The notes beneath the pieces are model-generated. The model was not told where the DNA came from. It saw nothing but the letters and a program-made list of their open reading frames with translations, and did no database searches. DNA of 64,000 bases from Thermosphaera aggregans (GTDB lineage: Archaea > Thermoproteota > Thermoprotei_A > Sulfolobales > Desulfurococcaceae), in contig NZ_CP063144.1 in assembly GCF_014962245.1 (NCBI RefSeq), positions 424,582-488,581 on the forward strand, in the 5' to 3' direction. This document shows positions 1-8,764 of the stretch, one piece after another (position 1 is the first letter of the stretch; each line of letters starts with the position of its first letter). Position numbers and translations under genes: made by a program.

Positions 1-1
1 T

Positions 2-616
2 AGAAACTTCGCGAGGCTGACGGGCTCTATCACATATGTGATATTCATACCAGCCCTGGGAATATTCCTCCAGCTGGTGTTCTCTCAATGGCTCAGGATA
101 CTTCCTTCAGGCGGCAGATTATCCACCGGTTTCTACCTTAAACCTGTCACCGGGCTCTACACTATAGACTCACTACTCCAGCTCAATATTCCAGCCTTTG
201 TGGACGCTGTGAAACACATAGTTCTGCCAGCTTTCACCCTGGGCCTCGTCCTATCCGGCCCTTTCACAAGGCTAACGCTTAACAACATGGTTAAGATCAG
301 GGAGTCTAAGATGGTTACAGCTTACTATGCGAGAGGGGTCAGGGAGGAGCTTGTGTCCCGCCACGTCTTCAGGCACGTGTTAATACCGGTGGCAACTTAC
401 GCGGGATTACAATTCGCCCTCCTGCTTGGAGGGGCTGTTTTAACGGAGACGACTTTCAACTGGCCCGGCATAGGCACCTATTTGGTCGACAAGGTAATGT
501 ACAGGGATTACACTGCTATACAAGCAGTAGTGATAATATTTGCCTTCATAGTAGGGTTGACCAGTTTAATCGTGGACGTTCTCTACGCATTGATAGATCC
601 CAGGGTGAGGTATTAA
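2..616 (+). CDS. Peptide ABC transporter permease, DppB/OppB type (5' end outside window)
   Basis: Inner-membrane permease of a dipeptide/oligopeptide importer. The reading frame is open from base 2, so the true start lies upstream; the first in-window start codon is GTG at 38. Several hydrophobic helices are visible, and the cytoplasmic EAA-type loop (ARGVREELVSRHVFRHVLIP) that docks the ATPases lies near residues 105-125 of the visible part. The C-terminus (ALIDPRVRY) is typical of DppB. Its stop overlaps the start of the next permease (TAATG), so the two are translationally coupled. A solute-binding protein gene is expected upstream but is not in view. Substrate is inferred from family only. 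Confidence 0.9.
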   Translation, partial: RNFARLTGSITYVIFIPALGIFLQLVFSQWLRILPSGGRLSTGFYLKPVTGLYTIDSLLQLNIPAFVDAVKHIVLPAFTLGLVLSGPFTRLTLNNMVKIRESKMVTAYYARGVREELVSRHVFRHVLIPVATYAGLQFALLLGGAVLTETTFNWPGIGTYLVDKVMYRDYTAIQAVVIIFAFIVGLTSLIVDVLYALIDPRVRY

Positions 617-1428
617 TGAGGCTTGGGAGATTAAACACTTACATAATTATTGGCCTTGCCATGATAGCGTTCTTCACATTCATGGCTGTTTTCGCTGACT
701 TCATAGCCCCCTACTCTCCCGTGGAGAAAGTCGGCCCTGAGAGAAGCCCTCCATCCCGCGAGTATTTGATGGGCACGGATAATCTTGGAAGAGACATGTT
801 TTCAAGAATCGTCTACGGGAGCAGGATTATATTGGTAGTTGTCTTCCTATCCGTGCTCGTGAGCGGGAGCGTTGGAACGATCCTCGGTCTTTTAAGCGGC
901 TACGTCGGCGGATTTATCGACAAGGTTGCATCATTCGTAATGGATTCCCTTTACGCCTTCCCATCCCTGATTCTTGCGATAGCGTTATCTGTTGCGCTCG
1001 GGACGAGTCCCTTGAACGCTGCCATAGCCATAGCGGTGGTCTACATTCCAACCTATTTCAGGATGATCAGGGGCCAGGTGTTGAGCTTGAAGAACGAGCT
1101 CTTCATCGAGGCTGCCAGGGCCCTCGGGATCCCGTCTTCAAGGATAATTACAAGACATATTCTTCCACACCTAACTCAGACTTTAATGGTAGTGTTCAGC
1201 ATGAACAGTGCCGACGCCGTGCTCACCGAGGCAGCGCTGAGCTTCCTCGGCTTAACCGTCCAACCCCCGGAGCCTGACTGGGGTTTCGACCTCTACAAGG
1301 GTAAAGGCTTCATCCTCTCAGGAGACTGGTGGCTGCTAGCATTCCCCGGGCTCATGATAACTCTTCTAGCAATAGGCTTCGCCCTGCTCAGCGAGGGCGT
1401 TTCCCTAAAGTTCGGGGGGAGGGATTAA
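616..1428 (+). CDS. Peptide ABC transporter permease, DppC/OppC type
   Basis: Second permease of the peptide importer, 270 aa, normal length for DppC. An N-terminal helix is followed by the typical soluble segment (GTDNLGRDMFSRIVYGSR, residues 53-70) and then a transmembrane core. The EAA loop (EAARALGIPSSRIITRHILP) is near residues 167-186. The ATG at 616 overlaps the preceding stop, and its own stop overlaps the ATG of the first ATPase at 1428, so four importer genes form one tightly coupled operon. Heterodimer formation with the upstream permease is known for the family. Confidence 0.93.
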   Translation: MRLGRLNTYIIIGLAMIAFFTFMAVFADFIAPYSPVEKVGPERSPPSREYLMGTDNLGRDMFSRIVYGSRIILVVVFLSVLVSGSVGTILGLLSGYVGGFIDKVASFVMDSLYAFPSLILAIALSVALGTSPLNAAIAIAVVYIPTYFRMIRGQVLSLKNELFIEAARALGIPSSRIITRHILPHLTQTLMVVFSMNSADAVLTEAALSFLGLTVQPPEPDWGFDLYKGKGFILSGDWWLLAFPGLMITLLAIGFALLSEGVSLKFGGRD

Positions 1429-2393
1429 TGGAGGCTTTAAGAGTCGAAGACTTATGGGTTAAATACTACACTGCCAGCGGGGTTGTATCAGCGGTCTCAG
1501 CCGTCTCCTTCACCATGAAGCGCGGGGAGATGCTGGGGGTTGTAGGAGAAAGCGGTAGTGGGAAGTCAACGCTGGGTTTCGCGCTCATGAACATGGTGCC
1601 TCCTCCCGGTAGAATAGTTAAGGGAGCCGTGATTCTCGATGGGAGAAACATTCTCGAACTGGGAAGCAAGGAGCTTAGGGGGATAAGGGGTAGCAGGATA
1701 TCCATGGTTTTCCAAGACCCTTTCACAACTCTTGACCCTTTGAGGAAGGTGAGCGATCAATTCGTAGAGTTCCTCATGGAGCATGGTTTATCGAAGGAGG
1801 AGGCGCAGTCTAGAAGCTACCAGCTACTCGCAGCGGTAGGGATACCTGAGAGGCTTAGGGACGCTTACCCCCACCAGCTCAGCGGGGGGCAGAAGCAGAG
1901 GGTTTCAATAGCAATGGCTATAGCCTTAAACCCTTCCATAGTGGTAGCTGACGAACCCACTACAGCCCTCGACGTTATCGTGCAGAAGCAGATAATGGAT
2001 TTGATGAATGAGATAAGGGTTAAGCACAACGTGTCGATAATGCTGATAACCCACGACATCGCTCTCGCTCTTGAGAGAACTGATAAAATCCTTGTAATGT
2101 ATGGTGGAGAGGTAATGGAGTATGCTGGTAAGGATGACTTGATGAGAGAAATGTTCCACCCGTACACGAAGGCCTTGTTCGCATCTCTCCCAAGGATCTC
2201 GTCTAAGGAGTTGCCTAGGTTTTTAAAAGGCTATCCGCCGGATTTAAGAAACCCTCCTAAAGGATGTGTGTTCAACCCTAGGTGTGAATACGCGACCGAT
2301 AAGTGTAGAGTAGAGAAGCCTGTTTTAAGAGAGGTTTCCCCTGGACACTATGCTTCATGCCATTACGCGGGTGAGCTTGATGCCGCTACTTGA
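1428..2393 (+). CDS. Peptide ABC transporter ATPase, DppD/OppD type
   Basis: ATP-binding subunit, 321 aa from the ATG at 1428; an upstream in-frame ATG would run back into the permease gene, so it is not used. Walker A is GESGSGKST, the signature is LSGGQKQR, Walker B is SIVVADEPTTALD, and the switch histidine is in LITHD. The C-terminal oligopeptide/dipeptide extension carries the cysteine-rich segment (GCVFNPRCEYATDKC) that binds an iron-sulfur cluster in characterised relatives. It pairs with the next gene as a heterodimeric ATPase on the two permeases. Confidence 0.94.
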   Translation: MEALRVEDLWVKYYTASGVVSAVSAVSFTMKRGEMLGVVGESGSGKSTLGFALMNMVPPPGRIVKGAVILDGRNILELGSKELRGIRGSRISMVFQDPFTTLDPLRKVSDQFVEFLMEHGLSKEEAQSRSYQLLAAVGIPERLRDAYPHQLSGGQKQRVSIAMAIALNPSIVVADEPTTALDVIVQKQIMDLMNEIRVKHNVSIMLITHDIALALERTDKILVMYGGEVMEYAGKDDLMREMFHPYTKALFASLPRISSKELPRFLKGYPPDLRNPPKGCVFNPRCEYATDKCRVEKPVLREVSPGHYASCHYAGELDAAT

Positions 2394-3345
2394 ACTTGAC
2401 AGGATAGTGATGGAGTTTGATATAGGTTCTTTCGGCAGGAAGAAGAAGGTTAGAGCTGTTGATAATGTATCGTTAAGCATTGACAAGGGATTGATATATG
2501 GATTGGTTGGCGAGAGCGGTAGCGGGAAGTCCACGTTAGGGAGGGTAACGCTCAGGCTTTACAAGCCGGTGTCAGGGAGGGTGTTGTTTGATGGACAGGA
2601 TATTACAGGACTACCTGAGAGCAAGCTGAGGCCTTTGAGAAGGAGGATGCAGCTAATCCCTCAGGACCCATACGGGGCTGTTAACCCTGTTCAGACAATA
2701 GGCGAGGCTTTATCAGAACCCCTGATAGTGCACTATGGGTTGGAGACGCGTGAGGCGATGGAACAGGTTAAGGCAATGCTGGAGAACGTTGGCCTTACTC
2801 CAGCGGAGGATTTCATTAGCAGGAGGCCTTTTAACCTGAGCGGGGGGCAGTTGCAGAGAGCTGTTATAGCTAGGGCTATGTTGTTGAAACCGGAGTACAT
2901 TGTTGCTGATGAACCCACCAGTAATTTAGACGCCTCCATAAGGGCTTCCATAGTGAAGCTCCTGCTGGATTTCAAGGAGAAGTATAATCAATCACTATTG
3001 TTCATTACACACGACATAGTTTTGCTCAGCCTAATAGCGGATAGGATAGGGGTAATGTATCTTGCCCAGCTGGTTGAGGAAGGGCCCAGCGATGAAGTCA
3101 TTAAGAACCCTCTACACCCGTATACACGGGCTCTTTTATCCGCAATCCCCCTGGTCAGCCAGGAGCTAGGGTTCGAGAAAATCATCCTGAAAGGGGAGAT
3201 AGGGGATCCTGCTAACCCGCCCACAGGCTGCAGGTTGCACCCAAGGTGCCCATACGCTAGTCAAAAATGCGCTAAGGAGGAGCCTCCATTCATCGAATTA
3301 GCCGCTGGGAGAAAGGTAAAGTGCTGGCTTTACGCGAGTGGTTAA
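2380..3345 (+). CDS. Peptide ABC transporter ATPase, DppF/OppF type
   Basis: Second ATPase of the importer, 321 aa. Walker A GESGSGKST, signature LSGGQLQR, Walker B YIVADEPTSNLD and the LFITHD switch are all intact. The C-terminal Cys segment (GCRLHPRCPYASQKC) matches the OppD/F extension. I chose the ATG at 2380, which overlaps the end of the previous gene by 14 nt and has GGTGA just upstream; a GTG at 2371 in the same frame is an alternative. This is the last gene of the operon; 139 non-coding bases follow. Confidence 0.93.
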   Translation: MPLLELDRIVMEFDIGSFGRKKKVRAVDNVSLSIDKGLIYGLVGESGSGKSTLGRVTLRLYKPVSGRVLFDGQDITGLPESKLRPLRRRMQLIPQDPYGAVNPVQTIGEALSEPLIVHYGLETREAMEQVKAMLENVGLTPAEDFISRRPFNLSGGQLQRAVIARAMLLKPEYIVADEPTSNLDASIRASIVKLLLDFKEKYNQSLLFITHDIVLLSLIADRIGVMYLAQLVEEGPSDEVIKNPLHPYTRALLSAIPLVSQELGFEKIILKGEIGDPANPPTGCRLHPRCPYASQKCAKEEPPFIELAAGRKVKCWLYASG

Positions 3346-3448
3346 TTTGTTGAATCTTAGGCACAGGTTTTAACAATTAGGATGAAGTAGTGAACTATTT
3401 CATTGTGGCGTCTTCTTATCCCATAGGAGTTTCCTACCCCAGTATCAG

Positions 3449-3457
3449 CTTTTAATA
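3449..3457 (+). promoter_or_regulatory. Putative TATA box for the coiled-coil gene
   Basis: CTTTTAATA sits about 30 nt before the first start codon (GTG 3485). Archaeal transcription starts about 25 nt after the box, which predicts a leaderless or near-leaderless mRNA. No SD precedes the GTG. Confidence 0.45.
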
Positions 3458-3484
3458 GGGTCTTTGTGACATAAACTTACTTTA

Positions 3485-5053
3485 GTGGGAGTTATGAGTT
3501 CTAACGTCAATGTTTTTCCGAAGAGATATATGCCATTCCTCCTCAAGCACACGGGTGAAGCCTACCAGAAACTGGGGGATGACGAGGTCGTCGGCTTCGC
3601 ACTTTACTATTCGGAGAAGCTTAGGAAAAAGCCTGGATTCCTAAGGAGGAAGGGGGAGAGGATCAGCGCGGTCGTGCTCGTTCTCTACCCGCTCCTTGTC
3701 AAGCCGACCTCGAAGGGGATGGCCGTCCTAATAGACCCGCTCAGGAGTAGCAGGCTAACCATACAGTATAACGTGGTGGATAAGAACCTACTGGACTCCG
3801 CGTTGCAAGAGCTTTCAGCAATGACCGGGAAGAGCTTTCTCGACGGACTGGTAAAGCTAAGCAGGCTTGCCCAGGACGTGGCGGGCGCTAGGTCGGGGGT
3901 GCGGAAAGAGGTTGTAGAGCTTGACAACGTGGTCTCAGACCCGGGTTTACTGCAAGGGTTGAAGCCGCTAATAGGGATGGAGACAACCTACAACGTCCCG
4001 TTCATAGAAATACCTTTCCCCTCAGTTGATCACGAGGAGGTTGCCAGTAGGATAAGAAAGGTTATGAGCGAAGTAGATGAACTCGTAGACTACGTTAACA
4101 AACTGTTGGAAAAGGTTAGAGAGCTTCTAGAGGAATGGAAGAAGGATATTTCGAAGGAATATGATGAGAAGCTGAGAATTATGGATAAAAAGATTGAGGA
4201 GACAAAGCAAGCCGTTGCCAAGGCTATTGAAGAATTGAAGAGAAAGAAGGATGAGGAGCTTTCCGCGGTAAAAGAAAGATATCTACCTAATATTGAGACT
4301 GTTGAGAAAAGGATAGTTGAGACTCGTGAAAACGTTAGGAGGCTTGAGGAGGAGTTGGAAAAGGCGAAGGAGTACGACAAGGACACCTCGGATTTGAAGA
4401 AGAGGCTTAACGACCAGAAGAAGACGTTGAAGAATCTTGAGAAGGAGCTTGAGAACGCTAAGGAATCGTATGATTACGAGGTTAGAAGGGTTGAGAAAAA
4501 GTATAGCGAGCTTGTAGAAGCGGAGAATAACAAGGTTAGGTCGATTCTCAGCGAGAGGGAAGCGGTTCAGAAAGAGGTGGAAGCATTGATCCAGGAGGCT
4601 GGTAAGAGGTTTGACGCTATTAGGAGTAGTCTCCAGGAGTACGTAGAGGGGCTTGTCAAGGCTGGGAGAAGGATTGAAGAAATCAGCATTAACGCGCCGT
4701 CGAAGAGTGAGGAGATACATTTAATCCCCCTTGTATACACCTCGTATGTTTCGGATGGAACTGCTCGTTCAAGTATTACGACAATAGTGGTCCTGGAGCC
4801 TGGTGGAATGCTTGGGCCAAGACTCATCCACTACATTAACGAGGGAATCGCTAACTACTTCTCCTGGGTTAAACAAGTGCTTGACAAGGAGGAGATGAAG
4901 CCGGAGGTTAGTGCTAAAAACCTATTGGCCAACACTACCCCAGAGAGGGTTGAGGTGTGTTTAACTCGCTTATCAGATATGGGGTTGTTCAGCAGGGAGG
5001 ACGCGTCCAAGATGGCGAGGAGCCTCGAGGAGCAGATGAAGATGAGTGGTTGA
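3485..5053 (+). CDS. Large coiled-coil protein of unknown function
   Basis: Unrecognised 522-aa soluble protein. Residues about 1-175 look globular. Residues about 185-400 are a long Lys/Glu-rich heptad-like coiled coil (for example KRIVETRENVRRLEEELEKA). The final 120 residues are again globular and contain a hydrophobic segment (SITTIVVLEPGGMLGPRLI). There is no signal peptide or clear membrane helix. The start could be GTG 3485 (leaderless) or ATG 3494. It stands alone between a transporter operon and a symporter gene, so context does not reveal a role. It resembles SMC-like architecture only in having a central coil; no Walker motif is present. Confidence 0.8.
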   Translation: MGVMSSNVNVFPKRYMPFLLKHTGEAYQKLGDDEVVGFALYYSEKLRKKPGFLRRKGERISAVVLVLYPLLVKPTSKGMAVLIDPLRSSRLTIQYNVVDKNLLDSALQELSAMTGKSFLDGLVKLSRLAQDVAGARSGVRKEVVELDNVVSDPGLLQGLKPLIGMETTYNVPFIEIPFPSVDHEEVASRIRKVMSEVDELVDYVNKLLEKVRELLEEWKKDISKEYDEKLRIMDKKIEETKQAVAKAIEELKRKKDEELSAVKERYLPNIETVEKRIVETRENVRRLEEELEKAKEYDKDTSDLKKRLNDQKKTLKNLEKELENAKESYDYEVRRVEKKYSELVEAENNKVRSILSEREAVQKEVEALIQEAGKRFDAIRSSLQEYVEGLVKAGRRIEEISINAPSKSEEIHLIPLVYTSYVSDGTARSSITTIVVLEPGGMLGPRLIHYINEGIANYFSWVKQVLDKEEMKPEVSAKNLLANTTPERVEVCLTRLSDMGLFSREDASKMARSLEEQMKMSG

Positions 5054-5087
5054 GCGGGAAATACGGTGAGACCGTTGCTTAGTTAGA

Positions 5088-5099
5088 GTTATATTTTTA
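5088..5099 (+). promoter_or_regulatory. Putative TATA box for the DASS symporter
   Basis: An AT-rich box (GTTATATTTTTA) lies about 45 nt before the ATG at 5141, predicting a leader of about 20 nt. It is the most box-like sequence in the 87-nt gap. Confidence 0.4.
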
Positions 5100-5140
5100 T
5101 TTTCACGCAACCCTTCCAATATTCTTGGTTCCCTTAAGGG

Positions 5141-6544
5141 ATGCTTATGAATAATAAGTGGAAACTGGCTGTGACTGTTGCGATGCTTGCACTGGTTGGG
5201 ATAGTAGCGTACTCTCCGCTCGGAGATCTCACACTGCAACAGAAAGCAATGATAGGCATTTCCATATTGGCAATAGCCTACTGGGTCACGGAGTGCGTGC
5301 CCATACCTGTTACAGGCATAATTATAATCCTTCTGGAAATAGTCTTCGGCGTATTCCCTCTAGCGAAGGGATTGTCCTACATAGCGTCCGATGTCAACAT
5401 GCTGATCCTAGCCGGGTTAGTAATATCCATTGCTCTCTCAAAGTACCAGCTGGATCGTCTTCTAAGCCTTAAGATTCTTTCATTCATGGGTGAGCAAACC
5501 GATAGGATAGTCCTCGGCATGATGCTTGCCACAGCCCTTCTCTCAATGTGGATTCCTAACACGGCTGCGGCGGCAATAATGGCGCCTGTAGCCGTGGGTA
5601 TGCTGGAGCTGATAAGGGCGGAGAAGGGGAGGAGCAATGCGGGGAAGATAATGATGATCGGTGTTGCATACGCGGCAACTATCGGCGGGATAGGCACACC
5701 TGTCGGGACTCCTCCGGTACCCATTACTATCAGGAATGTTAAGGAAGCAACAGGGTACGACATCACTTTTGCCATGTGGATGGCGTGGGGTGTTCCAATA
5801 GCCTTAGCATTAACGATTATTGCATGGAAACTCCTCACACTGTTTTATCCTCCGGAGGTCAAAACAATCCCGGGAGGCAAAAGCATTGTTGAAGGAGAGC
5901 TAGCTAAGATTGGAAAACTGAACAAACAGCAGAAGACAACCCTGGCAATTTTCGGAGTAGCAGTGGTTCTATGGCTTATGGACTCGTTCTACCCTATTCT
6001 CCCTAACTGGACCTACATAGCCTCCTTGATAATCATCATACTCTACCTGATACCTGGGGTTGGAACACTGTCATGGGATGAGGTTTCGCGAGAGGCTGAC
6101 TGGGGTGTTTTATTCCTCGTCGCCGGAGGGCTGGCATTGGGTGGAGGTCTGAGGGAAACCGGGATTGTTAAAATGCTTGCAGACGCTATAGCGACAGGGC
6201 TGGCCGGGGCATCACCTTATCTTGTCAACATCGTAATAGCGTTGGTGGCAGGGTTCAGTGTAACAGTATTTTGCAGTATAACAGCCACCTCGTCAGCATT
6301 CGTCCCAATCGCAATAGCGATAGCAGGATCCCTAGGCATGGATGCAAGGTTCACGGGCATTGTAGCTGGTGTAGCATCATGCTTCGCATTCCTCCTACCA
6401 GCCAACACTCCCCCGAACGCTATCGCCTACTCCTACGGATACTTCAAGAACTATGAGATGGCTAAGGTTGGCCTGGTTTTAACGCTATTGTCCTCCATAG
6501 TGTTGATAGCCTTCATGCCGATGATAACACTCCTCACCGGTTGA
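5141..6544 (+). CDS. SLC13/DASS-family anion (dicarboxylate) symporter
   Basis: Integral membrane transporter, 467 aa with about 11-12 hydrophobic segments. It carries the two inverted-repeat signatures of the DASS family: the first around residues 137-150 (WIPNTAAAAIMAPVAVG), with GTPVGTPPVPI later, and the second around 372-390 (CSITATSSAFVPIAIAIAG) followed by LPANTPPNAIAYSYGYF. These loops bind substrate and, in characterised members, Na+. The family moves di- or tricarboxylates or sulfate; the exact substrate cannot be read here. Start is ATG 5141, with ATG 5147 a close alternative. Confidence 0.88.
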   Translation: MLMNNKWKLAVTVAMLALVGIVAYSPLGDLTLQQKAMIGISILAIAYWVTECVPIPVTGIIIILLEIVFGVFPLAKGLSYIASDVNMLILAGLVISIALSKYQLDRLLSLKILSFMGEQTDRIVLGMMLATALLSMWIPNTAAAAIMAPVAVGMLELIRAEKGRSNAGKIMMIGVAYAATIGGIGTPVGTPPVPITIRNVKEATGYDITFAMWMAWGVPIALALTIIAWKLLTLFYPPEVKTIPGGKSIVEGELAKIGKLNKQQKTTLAIFGVAVVLWLMDSFYPILPNWTYIASLIIIILYLIPGVGTLSWDEVSREADWGVLFLVAGGLALGGGLRETGIVKMLADAIATGLAGASPYLVNIVIALVAGFSVTVFCSITATSSAFVPIAIAIAGSLGMDARFTGIVAGVASCFAFLLPANTPPNAIAYSYGYFKNYEMAKVGLVLTLLSSIVLIAFMPMITLLTG

Positions 6545-6608
6545 TAACAGTTCAATCAACAAAACGTTTTTTACAATATGAGGTGTATACTATGAATGGT
6601 TAGCGCGT

Positions 6609-8066
6609 ATGGTTGAGCTACGGGGCCTTAATGTTCTGAAAACCACGGGAGCTCTCATGTCCCTGCTGGGCGCACTTATGACCTCTGTGCCCTTGATAGA
6701 TTTAGCGTACGGTGAGCAGGTTTCGGCAGGGTTTCTCGCATTCTCAATCATCCTCATGACAGGGGGTTTCCTGCTTTCGAGAATACAGACACAGGAGGGC
6801 TTGTCATTTATTGAAGCAGTTCTCTCCTCTACTCTAGCGTGGACTCTTCTACCCGCGATCTCCGCAATACCGTTGTCTATTGAGCTTTCAATACCATTGT
6901 ACGATGCGTTCTTTGAAAGCGTCTCAGGGTTCACCGGAACCGGGTTAACGGTTCTCGCAGGGCTTGAGAAGTTGAAGCCTAGCATACTGTTCTGGAGGGC
7001 TTTAATGCAGTGGGTCGGGGAGCTGGGGTTCGTTGTTTTCGCAATGGTATTGTTCCCCTTCTTCTACAGGTATGGGCTACTCATGTACGGTGTTGAGAGA
7101 CCGGTTAGGATAGAGGCTTCAATGTATCGAACCGCGCGAAGACTTTTCAACATCTACATAGTTTTAACACTTGCCGGAGCCCTCATGCTCTACTACTCGG
7201 GCATGAACATTTTCGACGCTGTAACGCACTCGATGACCGGAATAGCCACCGGCGGTATGAGCAACTACGATGCTAACTACGACCACATCTACCGCACTGC
7301 GCCCTTAACCTCTATTCCATTAATCATTGTAATGGTGCTTGGGGCTACGAACTTCCTCCTTCTTGACAAGCTTTTAAGAGGGGATGTGGGCGAGGTTGCC
7401 CGTAACGAGGAGTTCAAGCTCTACATAGTTCTCTTACTGTTCTTCTCCGCCACCACATCTGCATCCATGCTTTCATCCAATAACATTTCATCAAACATTT
7501 CTGAAACAATAGTCTCCGGGGTTTTCAACGCGATCTCCGCAATGACTACAACAGGCTTCAACATCGGCGCGATCAGTCAACTCCCATACGCTACGAAGCT
7601 TATCCTCACCTTCTCAATGCTTATTGGAGGGATGACCTTTGCAACCGTGGGAGGCATTAAAGTGCTCAGGTTTCTCATAATTTTGAAGAAGCTTAAGGCT
7701 GCGTCAATAAGCATTGTAACAGGTGGGAGGGCTGAGACAAGGATTAGGCTAGGGGAAAACGTGATGGACGACTCGGAAGTGGCTTCCGCACTCTTACTGG
7801 CTTTAACACATTTCACAGCAGTCTTCACAGGGGCCATGCTTATAAAACTCATGCTCCCAGGCTTCGACTATGCCGACGCGTTGTTTGAATCAGCATCGGC
7901 CGCGAGCTGTGTGGGATTATCCACAGGGATCGCATCTGCCACGGCGCCCCCCGGGGTTAAAGCTGTTTTAATCTTACTGATGGTTCTAGGAAGGCTGGAG
8001 TATCTCCCACTCCTCATGCTTGTAGGCTGGATCCTGGGCAGGAAAACTATTAAATTATTAAGATAG
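6609..8066 (+). CDS. trkH: TrkH-type potassium uptake channel subunit
   Basis: K+ translocating subunit, 485 aa. Four P-loop repeats with the selectivity glycine are visible: SGFTGTGLTVL (about residue 107), THSMTGIATGGMSN (about 206), ISAMTTTGFNIG (about 316) and SAASCVGLSTGIA (about 434). Each repeat has the membrane-pore-membrane pattern of the Trk/Ktr/HKT superfamily. The regulatory TrkA-like protein is the next gene, 48 nt downstream, so the two likely form one K+ uptake system. Start is ATG 6609. Confidence 0.92.
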   Translation: MVELRGLNVLKTTGALMSLLGALMTSVPLIDLAYGEQVSAGFLAFSIILMTGGFLLSRIQTQEGLSFIEAVLSSTLAWTLLPAISAIPLSIELSIPLYDAFFESVSGFTGTGLTVLAGLEKLKPSILFWRALMQWVGELGFVVFAMVLFPFFYRYGLLMYGVERPVRIEASMYRTARRLFNIYIVLTLAGALMLYYSGMNIFDAVTHSMTGIATGGMSNYDANYDHIYRTAPLTSIPLIIVMVLGATNFLLLDKLLRGDVGEVARNEEFKLYIVLLLFFSATTSASMLSSNNISSNISETIVSGVFNAISAMTTTGFNIGAISQLPYATKLILTFSMLIGGMTFATVGGIKVLRFLIILKKLKAASISIVTGGRAETRIRLGENVMDDSEVASALLLALTHFTAVFTGAMLIKLMLPGFDYADALFESASAASCVGLSTGIASATAPPGVKAVLILLMVLGRLEYLPLLMLVGWILGRKTIKLLR

Positions 8067-8114
8067 TTCACCAATAATAAAATACCTTGGAGCAGTGTTA
8101 GCTGAGGGTTTTTC

Positions 8115-8762
8115 ATGAAAATACTCATAGCCGGTGGCGGCGAGTTCGCTGAGAACTTAATTAAAATGCTGAACCCTAGGGAAAACGAGATCATAGTTAT
8201 AGAGAAGGATGAGGCGCGGAAAAGAGAGCTGGAGTCAAAGTACGATGTCCTGGTGATCAATAAGAGCGCAACGGACGTTGACGTTTACGCTCGAGAGGTG
8301 AAGATGGACGAGATAAACGCTGTCCTAGCCTTAACCAATAGTGATGAAATAAACATGTTGGTTCTCGCAATAGCGAAAATCTACAATGTACCTATCAGGA
8401 TCGGGAGGTTTGCCGAGGAGAAGATTGGCGAGCTGGTTCGGGAGCTCCAGCTCGGAATCCCTATAACGCAGCCTAAGATCTTGGCGAGCATTGTAGCAGA
8501 CTACATGTCATCGGTCCTGACACCTGTTCTACTGGGAAAGCTTGGATCTTTCGACCTATATGTCGTAGGGGTTGCGGAAGGGGATAGGGCAGCAGGATCC
8601 AGGATTAAGGATCTTGAAATGAGTGAGGAGGTAGGCAAGATCATACTCATGTTTGACGGAACCAGGTTTAAAGTGCCTTCTGAAGACGATGTTTTAAAAC
8701 CCGGAGATATCTTGGTGATAATGGCTACGGGAACTGATTTTATAAGCAATATAAAGGGGTAA
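8115..8762 (+). CDS. trkA: TrkA-type (RCK/KTN) potassium channel regulator
   Basis: Cytoplasmic gating ring subunit, 215 aa. An N-terminal Rossmann nucleotide-binding domain starts at residue 3 (ILIAGGGEFAENLIKML) with the acidic ribose-binding end of beta-2 in IVIEKDEA. A C-terminal RCK_C/TrkA_C domain covers about residues 135-213. It is half the size of E. coli TrkA, which has two such units, but is normal for archaea. It follows trkH and precedes the MscS-like gene by 2 nt. Confidence 0.9.
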   Translation: MKILIAGGGEFAENLIKMLNPRENEIIVIEKDEARKRELESKYDVLVINKSATDVDVYAREVKMDEINAVLALTNSDEINMLVLAIAKIYNVPIRIGRFAEEKIGELVRELQLGIPITQPKILASIVADYMSSVLTPVLLGKLGSFDLYVVGVAEGDRAAGSRIKDLEMSEEVGKIILMFDGTRFKVPSEDDVLKPGDILVIMATGTDFISNIKG

Positions 8763-8764
8763 TC

